The position numbers and the translations under genes are program-made. Under the pieces are notes generated by a model. That model was not told the DNA's origin. It did no database searches and saw nothing but the letters and a program-made list of their open reading frames with translations. Positions 24,729 to 35,105 of a stretch of 64,000 nucleotides of DNA are shown piece after piece. Each line of letters starts with the position of its first letter. Position 1 is the stretch's first letter. Source of the stretch: Hypholoma sublateritium FD-334 SS-4 (lineage: Eukaryota; Basidiomycota; Agaricomycetes; Agaricales; Strophariaceae); the NCBI GenBank assembly GCA_000827495.1, contig KN817518.1, positions 646,405 through 710,404 on the forward strand, written 5' to 3'.

Positions 24729-24810
24729 AAGTTTGCAATTTATGGAAGTTTCATTGTATTCTTGTTTCCTTCCGCCACTGGAATCGATGCGGTAAGATGG
24801 GTTTCACCAT

Positions 24811-25735
24811 CTAACTGTTGAAGATCCGCGAGTGCTGTAAATCGTGGCGGCCTGCCAGTATTTCTCCTAGCGGCCACGTGTTTGCGGGCCCAAGTGTCGT
24901 CTCATCAAAATCTTCGCTGGGATTGACGTACAGCCCGGTCTGAAGGTCTCTACATCTTGCAGCTTCAGCGGCTACCAGAGGTCGTACAGCATGTAATAGT
25001 ATCTGTTGCGCTCCATACGGTCCTAAATCATTCAAGCGAACGGAAGCTGAGAGAAGACTGCGCGCGTGCAGAAACAGGTGAAGATACTGAGAGCGTTCTG
25101 TTGTTGGGTTTAATCATCTGTCCCGCGACTGTGGAAATAACTAACGCACCAAGGCTCAGGCCTAGCGCCGCGGTCAATACCCCCCAACATATAGGTAGGT
25201 GGCCAGAAACCTCTTCTTTTCGCACTTTTAGTTTAAATAGATCAACGAGCTTCCGAATCCGGGTCTCCTGTTCCTGTGGTTCTTCACCCGAGAACGCGGA
25301 CAGCGAGGGAGGCTGGGAGAATCCTTTTGAATATAGAGTCAAGAGTGCTACCCCCTGGGACATGGAGGCTCGCCGGGCTACGTGATTCAAAGTCATCACT
25401 TGATATAACTCATCGATCTCTGTGAGAATCTTAAGAATATCATTGTAACCCTCGTCCCCATCCTTCCCCATGATTGTGCTCTCCCCCAGATTGGTGGCAA
25501 ATTGGGCGACCGCACGATGTGCATCCGACACGAAGGGAATGGCACTCCGCGAGTAGGATTCAAGGCTATCACGCACAAAGTTGACAGTGGAGACGTCAGC
25601 ACCGGGCGACGAGGACGCGAATCCGTGCTTCACGTAGGATTCCAGACCGGAGGAGGCGACAAATGAACCTGTTGGAAGGTTGCTATCTGAGAGCAAAAGC
25701 ATGATGTAAGCCTCTGCTTCGCTGTCGTCGTACAT
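24811..25735 (-). CDS. Urease accessory protein UreF
   Basis: Chaperone that, with UreD and UreG, guides nickel and CO2 into apo-urease. The start at 25735 gives MYDDSEAEAYIMLLLSDSNL, and PTGSFVASSGLESYVKHGF is the signature UreF N-terminus; upstream ATGs in the same frame (from 26005) lie in non-conserved sequence. The helical core includes TEIDELYQVMTLNHVARRAS and GHLPICWGVLTAALGLSL. One intron (GTGCGT..CAG, about 25103-25155) joins to ERSQYLHLFLHARSLLSASV, RLNDLGPYGAQQILLHAVRP and a short tail. Implies the organism has a nickel-dependent urease. Divergent from AFG1 with 294 bp between starts. Confidence 0.92.
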
Positions 25736-26029
25736 GATAGAGAACGCCAGGCACACTGCAGACAGACTCGGAGCCTTGTGTTCAGTCGGACACGGCGGGG
25801 AGTAAGCGGGGAGATAAGATTGTTGGCCGGCTCGGGAGTCGGTAATGATCGGGTATGGCACCCGCTCACGTGGGTCGATCATCCGACAAGAGTTCCGATG
25901 CCGAGTTTCTGACCTTTCGCCGGCTCTACTTCTTGCGGTTTCCGGCGGCGTTAGACCTTGACCAAACCTTGACCATCGTCTATTGGCACTCACCAACGTA
26001 GACATTACGACTTCTACTTACGATAGATC

Positions 26030-28033
26030 ATGAACTCGAAGGCAGTCCGCAGAATACTCGCTTCTCCTCCACCAGTGGCACGGCGAGGACCTATATCACC
26101 GGCCGCCCAATGGGCCTCAATCTCCTCAGCAGCCTCATCGTCTTCTCATACTCCTCAAACAAAGAAACTTCGTGGCACAGCTTTGAACTCGTCACTCGCC
26201 GTAGACTCTAGACTTAATCCAGCCATCTTGGACGACGGATTCTTTGCCAACCGATCGGCCAATAACGCGCCTTCCGATCCAAATCCAAATGAGGATTCTG
26301 CACAGGATGGTGCGTCCAGGAATCCATTTCGTAGAAAAATATGATATCTGATATGCATGCCTCAGCCTGGGTGACTCCACTGCGTCAATATCAAAAGATG
26401 ATTGACTCCGGTACACTGCAGGGCGATGACCACCAGACCCGCATAATTCAGAAGCTCCAGGATCTACACAACCAATTAATCAGTTACAAACCGCCACAAA
26501 TACCCGACGCGCCTAGTAGTAACACCCTGGTAACTTTTTTCAATTGGGTCGATACTCGGCAATGTGCTCACTTCCATCCACAGCTTTCTCGGATATTCAG
26601 CCGGGACGCACCCATACCTACAACGCCGCCTGAGACAGCTCCGAAAGGCCTCTACCTTTATGGCGATGTCGGCACGGGAAAAACGATGCTTATGGACCTC
26701 TTTTATCAGACCCTTCCCCCTTCCGTCAAGCGCAAGCGCCGAGTGCACTTTCATGCGTTCATGATTGATGTCCATAAGCGGCTGCACGCCGCCAAAATCG
26801 CAATGGGCTTCCATGGGGGCGACTCGATCATTCCCGTGGCGCGAGACCTTGCCAGGGAGGCATCCGTGTTGTGCTTCGACGAATTCCAAGTGACAGATAT
26901 AGCTGACGCGATGATCCTGCGGCGTCTCTTGGAGTCCCTGGTCAACTATGGCGTCGTTTGTGTCATGACCTCAAAGTGAGTAGTCTGAACTATTTAAATG
27001 TACCTCTGTGTTAATGTTCAAATAGCCGCCACCCTGATGACCTGTACAAGAACGGGATCCAGCGATCTAGCTTCGTCCCTGCAATTGAGCTACTCAAGAC
27101 ACAGTTCGAGGTTACGGATCTTGACTCTGGTACAGGTTAGTACAGGGTTGAAAGCATGTTCTGCGGTGTTGATATTTCTATTTGGAATGCAGACTATCGC
27201 CGAATACCTCGAGCATTATCTCAAGTATACTACTCTCCTTTGACGCCCGAAACCAGCCAGGAAATCGACAAGATTTTCCATGCTCTTGCCTCGGAAGAGC
27301 CCAATGACCCTCCGATTCCCAACCGCAAACTGAACACCTGGGGCCGCACGATTCTTGTTCCGGAAAGCACGTCGACCGTGGCGAAGTTTGATTTCGACGA
27401 TCTTTGTGGACAGCCGCTGAGTGCTGCGGATTACATCGAAATCACCAAGAATTTCAACACCCTTTTCATTTTGGGCATTCCTAAATTGGGAATGGATAGA
27501 AAGGACTTGGTGCGCTAATTTGGATTTTTTGAAGAAAAAACAAACAACATTAATCCTGTACTCAGGCGCGAAGATTCATCACGTTCATTGATGGTATGCT
27601 TGCGCTCGCACTCTCTTATGTCAAGGTCTAATGTCACCTCAATTCTGCTTTATAGCCTGCTACGAAAGCAAGGTACGGCTTGCTCCAGTACAGCCATCAA
27701 GTGATCTCGTTGCTAATAGTTTCCACGCAGACGAAGCTATTCGTGACTTCAGAAGTTCCTGTATTCCAAGTATTCTCCGACGACCCTACGGAGCAGGCAC
27801 ACCATATTTCTGATCACATGCGAAGTGTCATGGATGACCTGGTACGCAACATTTCTATCCAATCATTTACAGAACGTGTATTTACCCCGATTACATAGGG
27901 TCTGTCCAATGACGTAGTCGGTTCAAGTTCGATGTTCACTGGCGAGGAAGAGGTGTTCGCTTTTGCTCGCGCTTGCTCGCGGCTGGTCCAGATGGGCAGT
28001 AAGGAGTGGGCTGAGACGGCGGGCTTGCGGTAA
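26030..28033 (+). CDS. AFG1: AFG1/LACE1 family mitochondrial AAA-type ATPase
   Basis: Inner-mitochondrial-membrane associated ATPase that helps degrade or extract misfolded subunits such as those of complex IV. The N-terminus (MNSKAVRRILASPPPVARRG) is a basic, Ser-rich mitochondrial leader. Splicing 26310-26366 joins the leader to AWVTPLRQYQKMIDSG. The Walker A motif is GLYLYGDVGTGKTMLMDLFY (about 26650), Walker B is ASVLCFDEFQVTDIADAMIL, and sensor-like VCVMTSNRHPDDLYKNG spans an intron. The family C-terminus follows: NFNTLFILGIPKL, DLARRFITFIDACYESKTKL, and SSSMFTGEEEVFAFARACSR, ending EWAETAGLR at 28033. Six introns. All nucleotide-binding motifs intact. Confidence 0.93.
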
Positions 28034-28491
28034 TTGTGATAGGGATTGGGGAAGAGTTTCTGATATCTAGAGCGCCTCGATTACCACATTGCAGGGCCTT
28101 CACACTTACACATTTATAGATGGATCTATACGGAATTTGCTTCCTTGCACTTACACTTGACCTATCTCCTCCAAACATTCAGTGTACTTTAGATACTTGT
28201 CTATTATTGCTTTCATGCATAGAATCCATGTGTATATCGAAACCCACGCAAGCAAGTGTGTCGGCCGAGCAATGATAATGAGATTCAAATGTACAGGATC
28301 GCTCCCATGCACCCCTCCTAGTACATATAAATATCAAATCGATGTTCTCACTCTGAATCACACAAGACGTCAGTCAATAAGCACCGCAGGTTGGATTCGA
28401 TCTAAAGAGCTCGAAAGACGGTGACAATACAATAACTAATGTCCAAATGTCCAATTCACTACATAGCGATGGTATTTTCCATCAAATTTTC
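28034..28491. other. Intergenic between converging 3' ends
   Basis: Spacer between the AFG1 stop and the hydrophobin stop; no supported ORF. Confidence 0.5.
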
Positions 28492-28980
28492 CTACAAGGT
28501 GGCGGCGAGAGGGGTGCATGCCAGAGTAACGAGACCGTCTAAAAAGCGAAATTAGTTGTGTTCTGTTATATCCGAAGCATGCACGGGTTTCGCGAATGAG
28601 GCTTACTGAAGCTGTTGCCGGTGCAGCAAGCGGGCTGCGCATTGCTATGAAATAAATATAAGAATATGTGGTACTTTGATAATGAAAAAGGCTTACCAAG
28701 ATTGACCAGCAATGGCAAGGACAGAGAGCGGAGTGCAGGTTAAACCGACTGAAGCGGTCAGGCCCTGAGCAACGACCCCCAAAGTACCGAGGAGGTCAGA
28801 AGTCGACGGATCGGAAGGGTTCTGGAGACTTTGGCAGCATTGAGCATCGCCGGTATCGCAATCGCTGGCGGTGGTGGTGGTGGTGGTTGACCCTGTAGAG
28901 GGATCTTGGCGGCGTTCGAAGGGGGTGGCGACCGCAAGGCAAGACAGGACAAGGGTGACAAAGGGGACTGTAAGCTGCAT
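28492..28980 (-). CDS. Class I hydrophobin
   Basis: Small secreted protein that self-assembles into amphipathic films on aerial hyphae or fruiting bodies. The start at 28980 gives a signal peptide (MQLTVPFVTLVLSCLAVATP) and a Thr-rich linker. All eight cysteines of the hydrophobin pattern appear after splicing two introns (about 28637-28695 and 28538-28600): CDTGDAQCCQS, LTCTPLSVL, SCNAQPACCTG, LACTPLAATL. The order C..CC..C..C..CC..C with long spacing after the first CC marks class I. The final 'CNAQPACC' exon exists only with the splice made here; the unspliced frame stops in garbage. No second hydrophobin gene lies nearby. Confidence 0.92.
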
Positions 28981-29370
28981 CTTGAGTTGGGTGCGAGTAC
29001 CTGAACGAAGGTTGATGAGTATTTGAGTGAAGATACCTGGCTTTCGCTGACCTGCTTTTATGTCTTTCCAGGTCGCCTGTTATGCGTCTGCGTTTAGTTA
29101 TAACATACTGCTTTTGCTTAGGCGGCGGCTGCAAATACACAACCATCACCTGAGGAAGGCCTGTCAGAGTGGAGTCGGAAGCGACTCTCTGGAAAGAGAT
29201 CCGTTTGGCGGAACTAGCGTGTCTCGATGATGCGAAGAAGTTGACAAAACATGGTGTCCAAACATCTCATCGCTCGACAAAACTATACACCCAAAGATAG
29301 ATTTAGACGGCGAGTGCAATGGCATCGATAGATTTAGGGACTTGCAATTAAGAACAATTAAGTAATAAAC
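28981..29370. other. Hydrophobin upstream region
   Basis: 390 bp without a supported gene, presumably the hydrophobin promoter. Nothing else recognised. Confidence 0.45.
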
Positions 29371-29544
29371 TCAATTGAAGATCTTGACGAGCTCACCAGT
29401 CTCGGGTAGCTCATCAAACACGCCGAATTCCCTTGTATTTTCTACACATAAGTCTTGTGGGTAGAGTCCGGCGTCTACAGGAGATGAAAAGCCTGCGGTA
29501 GTTGCCTTCTCTTGGTATATGACATGCATGACAGTTTCCAATGT
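29371..29544 (-). pseudogene. Orphan 3' coding exon of an unrecognised gene
   Basis: A 57-codon frame ends at TGA 29371 and is preceded by an AG acceptor at 29545. It reads TLETVMHVIYQEKATTAGFS, SPVDAGLYPQDLCV and ENTREFGVFDELPETGELVK, with amino-acid composition typical of real protein and nothing like the random frames around it. It is not preceded by an in-frame ATG, and I could not find a convincing upstream exon with normal intron sizes. It may be the last exon of a decayed gene, or of a gene whose upstream exons I failed to find. Family not recognised. Confidence 0.4.
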
Positions 29545-31700
29545 CTACATTCGGAGGAACAGACAACCGTGGATTGCCGCATGCTGGCCGTGTTCTAGGG
29601 GAGACGGACAGACAACGTGAGTGCGGAGTGCGATTTTGAAATTCAAACTCGTGCCACAGGACACAACCGAAAAGGGTTTGGTAAAACGAAAACAGCGAAG
29701 TATGGGAACTCCTCCTACTCGTCACCGATTCATTCCATAGTAGAAAACGCTTCCATGTTTGAGACTTGCTGGCTGACGTTGCTTAGATCTCGAAATTTGG
29801 CCAAGATTATTATAAAACCGTCCTTTCTCCGCTCTCAGAAGGCGTGTTTAGAAGTCGGCAGGCAATGAAGCGAAAGCTGGTCAAACCAGTGCTGAACGCT
29901 GTGGACGGAATTACGAAGTACGAAGATGCCCTGAAGATATTTGCAGTCCAGTCCTGTCGCTCCGAAATGAATTCAAACGAATTCAACGAAAGTCCACTTC
30001 GCTGGTATGTAATTGCCATATGACTATTTTATCGTCAACATGTGGATGGAGAGTCGGCCTTATAATTCCAATGGCAAGTCAATAGCAAGTAAGACGAAAG
30101 CAAGACGAAAGTTGGACGAAAGTGGCATTTGGAATTTGGGCGCCAGCGAAGAGCACAGCAGAAATATTAGGTAACGCATCAAGTCAACAACACTACAACG
30201 AGCGGGACCAAGGGGGGACCGCTTGCGGCTTCAATCAAGCTTCAACACGACTACTGCAGTGTGCACTCCGCTTACACTCCGCACGCCTCAGGCCGAGTCA
30301 GCGGCAAGTCAGCGACGTTCCTCTCCTCCTTGCTTTATTTTCGAATCGCTGAACTATGGAACCAATGGAAATCTACTAGACACCGCCTTGCATCAGGGAG
30401 ATCTTCCATTCGTGCGACGAGTAATCCGCTGAATCTTGTCAGTCGAATCTCTGGCAAACCAACCAACCTCAACTCATTGGCCTGGCGTTGGGTAATCCAT
30501 GATGATAACGGGGCATTAGCACGACTTACGAAAACCACGCGGAGCTCCTCTTCGGAGACAATCTACAAGCAGAAAGTGCAAACAGAAGCACTGGCAATCG
30601 CTCGCCGACTGATGTCGCGCCCATTCGCGTGCCAAATGACTATCTTTTACTATGATATTGCTTGCTTGGGCACAACTCAACTACAGCGCTGCTTTCACTG
30701 GCACGAAACTGGATCCATAAACTTCCTGCCACCTGGTGACTTCGTTTTGTTAATCGGCTGGTAAATTGCCCGTTTCCGATGCACAAAGCAGTGAGTGTAC
30801 TCTTTGAAACACATTCTATCTTTCCCCTGTGAATATGAGTGTATGTTATATCTCTTCGAGAGAAGGGATATCTCTATCCCCGCGGGTTGAATGACTACAT
30901 ACTGCGTTGGAAACTGCAGTGAATCAATCGATGTTCGATACCAGCTCCCACTCCAAGGTCCAATGATCAATCCGCGAACGAAATTGCGAACGAACTCCGA
31001 TAAGTGCTATTTGAATTCATGTGCAATGTAACTTGTTTCGTCCGCGAGAGACCCCGTAGTGCTCACTGCAGCGTCTGAGGATGCGACTGACCTATATAAC
31101 TGAATCGCTTGCACCTTCCGACTAGGAAGGTCAACACATAAGTGAGTGACCTTCTCTTCCCTTTGTCAGTTAACCTTGACTCCATCCCGAAGTGTCAAAA
31201 GCCGAATCCAAATCATATCAGTATATATACTTACTGTGTGTTTTTCCACAGGTAGAAGTTTAATTTCGCACCTAATAAGAACACATCATACTGTCGGGGA
31301 AACGGTCCTCTCAGCAGGCCGTTTTACCACACTGGGGTCTTTCTATGTAAGCAAAGTGGGTACACAGATATTAATCAAGTATTAATTAAACCTAATTGAA
31401 CTGACATAGCCTCCGTGTGGACTCGCATCCCACATTTCCTACACGTTATCCTACGTTATCAGATTAAATGTTCCATTTGTTTGTGTCGAGCTCCACCCGG
31501 CAGCTTGAAGTTTCTCCCAACCTCCATCACCAACGACAGCTAACCAGGCGGCCTTTGGTATCAAACCCCCTCAACTTTGTGCTGAACCGGAACATGGATG
31601 TATTAAACAGTTTCAAACCCTGGCACAGTAGTTACGGTACTACGCCAGTTCCAGTTATTTTCAACTTTCGTCCATTGGTCTAGACTTCACGGGTTTTTGA
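29545..31700. other. Gene-poor stretch, no gene supported
   Basis: Around 2.2 kb with only unsupported ORFs, the longest being 167 codons on plus at 30261-30764. That frame is rich in Ser/Arg/Leu, has no recognisable motif and its codon use looks random. No terminal repeats or transposase motifs were seen. Confidence 0.45.
30091..30123 (+). repeat. Three imperfect 11-bp tandem units
   Basis: Units AAGACGAAAGC, AAGACGAAAGT and TGGACGAAAGT stand head to tail. Short simple repeat within the gene-poor stretch; no function assigned. Confidence 0.7.
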
Positions 31701-33180
31701 TACGGCATCACCTCATGGCTGACGATCCTCTAGGATAGATGTTTTCCTGGTTCTCACAAGATGGTTGACATTACACCCGAGCCTCTACGCTGGTGCCGTC
31801 GTTTTCCGTTCAAGGACATGTTTTCTGGAGATATGTATCAAGTGCTGGACACCGTCGAATTGTGGTGACGGCTCATGTGCCCCCAGAGGCTGCGTCATTC
31901 GAAGACCCTGTCGACAGCACCTCTCCCAGAGCTTTCATCCAATGTCCGCAGAAGTGGCTCAAGCTCTCATGCCACACTGCGGTCAGCAGATCAGAACTGT
32001 CAACTTGCGATCTGGGTACTAAAGGAATTACTCGGGTAACGTTTAATTTCTGGGGCTTGAAGTGCCTGTTCATTTCATTTACCTTTCAGAAAACGTGGGC
32101 TCTCACTGCAGGGATTACGGGCTATTACGGGATGCCAACAGTCTCTACTATTTGTCTGAATTTGTCTGACATAGCCTGACATGGTCCAATAATACAAAGC
32201 ACCGTTGGGGCTGCGGCGAAAGAGTGCGCTGAAAATGCGGGAGAACGACTTCCCTATTACCGGGTCAAGATCGACGGCTTCAAAACGTCACCGATTCTAC
32301 TTCCAAGGACTCTCGACATTCAGTCGGCTTTCTGGGCTGACGTATATTGTTTGTGTTTCTTCAACCTGCCGGTGTTTACTACGCTCGTCGTGACCGTGTT
32401 GGGCAAGGCTTGTCTATGTCATTGATCCGCGTATTCGCCAGCGTCATGCCATGCTCGCTGACTGTCATCTGAAGGCTAAAGCTCAGATTATAATGAAGAG
32501 GCCCCGGGTCAGGTTATTTAATGTATGCACTACCCATCTAATCAGTTGACTGATTTCTCATTGGCAGAAGAGTCGGCGTCTAGTGTTCAGTATTCGGTCG
32601 ACCTCTCCTTCCATCACACCATCACTGCACCGAGGCGTAACTACGCTTAATTGGACTGTTCTTTCGTCCATTACTGGGCTTCTGAACACCGCCAATGATT
32701 TTTCTAGGTTTCGGACTAACCTAACAAACAGACTCCACATTTTTTCAAACATTTGGTTTTCGGGCTAGCTTCAAGTTCTGCGGTTCTGCCATCACATATT
32801 AAATAAACTCAGAATTACGAAGCAGTCTCGACCGACGGGAGCGCTGACCACATCATCCATTCAGTATTTGCTATGACAAGCCACCTTAAATCCACTGGCA
32901 GAAAATTGACATTCCATAATTACAAGGAGGGCCGTCGAACGGTCGAAGTCTTCGACGGCGAAACGGAAGCCCGATTTTTTTTCGAGCATTTCTTGAAACG
33001 TATGAAAGGTGACCTGTGGGTTTCTACTTCGCTTTCATGGCCAGTCCTGACCCTTCCTTGACTTGTTTCTATCTGTTCTAGATAACGTTTCTGGTGTTCA
33101 AAGTATACTACTTTGAGCGCTTGAGCCTTGACCAGACAGTGCCGATTCACTTGACTCAGCGTAAATCTAGGCTCGCAAAC
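31701..33180 (+). other. Coding-like fragments of unknown gene(s), possibly decayed
   Basis: Several short plus-strand segments look protein-coding but do not join into one clean model. Examples are AAKECAENAGERLPYYRVK with KIDGFKTSPILLPRTLDIQS (32210-32340), VYVIDPRIRQRHAMLADCHL (about 32413), ESASSVQYSVDLSFHHTITA ending NYA-stop (about 32570-32650), and an ATG at 32873 starting MTSHLKSTGRKLTFHNYKEG followed by a spliceable intron at about 33007. I do not recognise any of these. Either a rapidly evolving species-specific gene with several introns or the remains of one. Confidence 0.3.
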
Positions 33181-34037
33181 ACCCTCACTAATTCAGCTTG
33201 CTTGAGCGATTTGCACTTTACTTGCGCAAAGTGTCGTCAAAGTTTGTGAATGCAATCAATTGGATACAAAATACGGACGTTGCGCAAATGTTCACTGGTA
33301 CTACTTATATTGATAATTCATGGCGATACAGTCATCATATATAATTTTCATGCATTCATTTTGTTGTTAACAAAGCTCTGACAAGGGCCCAATTAATTGT
33401 TTGCTGACTGCCATTTTGTCATTTGATTTCTTATACTTTTCTACTCTCAACTTGGGTTGATCTTTGAGTACCTTTGAGTAACCTTTGATTGTCTATAAAG
33501 ATCTGACAAGGCAGTGGTTTGCGGCCTTTGGTTAAATTTTCCTGGGCTGCCCTTGGGACTTGGTTATCTTCGGTTCAGTTGGAAGTAACAAACGTAGAGT
33601 GAACGGTCAATGCCAGCCTTAGGTTACCAGGTGCCAGTGGGTTAGCCCACGGGCATCCCAAGGCGCCTGATATCAGTAAATATAGCAATGACAGCTCGCG
33701 TGCTCGGGCAACCGCAGTGGTATCTAGTAATGAGTCCGAGGGAATTGAAAGGGAAACAATTAATTGCAAGCCACCGGATGTCGTGGAAAATTCTTCAAAG
33801 AAAGCCGGAGCGTTGAGATGACAAGATCGTCCGACGCGCGGCGCTCGAAGCCAAAGCAGAGGTTGATGCCATCTGCATTCCCTCAAGTCCCATCGCCATG
33901 CGAAGGATTCAGCGAGTGTTGTGATGATGGGCACAAGTTACAATTGGTTTGGTTTCTGACCCTTGGCGGATGTTAATAAAATACAAAGCATGCATGAGGT
34001 ACAGTTCAATTAAGGTCCGTGGCCGAGACTAGATTGC
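33181..34037. other. Intergenic, no gene seen
   Basis: AT-rich sequence; ORFs on both strands lack support. Contains the RTC3 3' UTR at its right end. Confidence 0.45.
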
Positions 34038-34637
34038 TTAGATCCCTCGTCCCGCGCGACTGTCCTGGTTGCTTCCGCGGGTGACATTCAGGGTACCTGT
34101 GGAGGTGATGCCATCCGATGCTTGTTCTCTCCCGTTCTTCAACATGAATTCCACTACATCCACGTCTTTGTGGGTCCCGAAGACAGTGTCGAGCTGTTGT
34201 TTTGATGGAGTGCCAAGCAGGCCCTGTGCGCCTTGTGCGGAGTGGAAGATTTTGAAAGCTATCGTACATCCAGGGGAAATCAGGGCAGTTCAGATAGATA
34301 TCGGAAGGAGCTTACAGTCAACGACATCTGCTAGTGGGATTGTTCTAAACGAATAGATAAATGAGTGATTTGATCGTGTGCGAGTTATCTATTGTATATT
34401 TACGTGTCTGGAAAACAACAGAATGAGTGAGTTTTAAGTGAAAGATCGAGGGTGATTTAGCTTTAGCTTACCTCCATCTTTCCATTTCTTGTACTGATCA
34501 GTTCATCGATAGATTAGTTACGGCTCACTAAAGGTATAGGAGACGCCACTCCGCACCTCCTCTGGATTTACGATGATAGTGTATTCATCAGTTGACTGCG
34601 TATCAGGCTTGTAGATGATCTTTGTGAGGGGGGCCAT
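34038..34637 (-). CDS. RTC3-like single SBDS N-terminal-domain protein
   Basis: Stand-alone copy of the N-terminal domain of the Shwachman-Bodian-Diamond (SBDS) fold, as in yeast Rtc3/Yhr087w, which is linked to RNA metabolism. From ATG 34637: MAPLTKIIYKPDTQSTDEYT, then IIVNPEEYKKWKDG after splicing out 34499-34552, then TIPLADVVDSFKIFHSAQGA, QGLLGTPSKQQLDTVFGTHK and a C-terminal tail ending NQDSRAGRGI with stop at 34038. The GLLG.ASKQxLDxVFGT segment is the family hallmark. Three or more short introns. The central and C-terminal SBDS domains are absent, so it is not the ribosome-maturation factor Sdo1. Length fits the family. Confidence 0.85.
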
Positions 34638-35105
34638 TTGGGCGTTGGGTATGTGTGAGTGGGTTGTGGATGGGTTTAAGTGGAGAAAAGAAGAAAGGCG
34701 ATGGGCTTTATAGTCCTGGACTTACCCGATGACGTCTCCGGGGTAATTAGCTGACGCCTTGGGTCTAGCCCCACAATGTGATGTCATGTGACATCGACGC
34801 GCTCGCGCACGCTCTCGCACCTGGCTGGAGCGCCTTGGCGAAATCAGGTCGGAAACGCCTGAGAAATTCAATTCCTAGATTGCGAGGCAGTATAGATAAG
34901 ATAAAAAATAGAAGGCCTGCCAACCGGCAAGTCGGATTATAACTGCGCGTACACTATTATTCTCATAGAGGCGAATGGCACAACTGCGCAGGTCGACAAA
35001 CTGGGTGGAACGAGTCACCCTCCGCCCTAATGCCATAATGGAACTTCTCTTCACCTCCCACTGTTCACAATACAGTTTCCAAGATACGAGAAGACAGGAG
35101 GACAA
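34638..35105. other. Intergenic, RTC3 promoter region
   Basis: 468 bp between the RTC3 start and the MLH3 stop. No supported gene. Confidence 0.5.

Noticed and set aside
30261..30764. 167-codon plus-strand ORF in the gene-poor stretch
   Set aside because: No recognisable motif, random-looking composition, no splice or homology support; left as possible but not called.
28981..34037. Transposon or LTR element as cause of the gene desert
   Set aside because: No reverse transcriptase, integrase or transposase motif and no matched terminal repeats could be found by eye.
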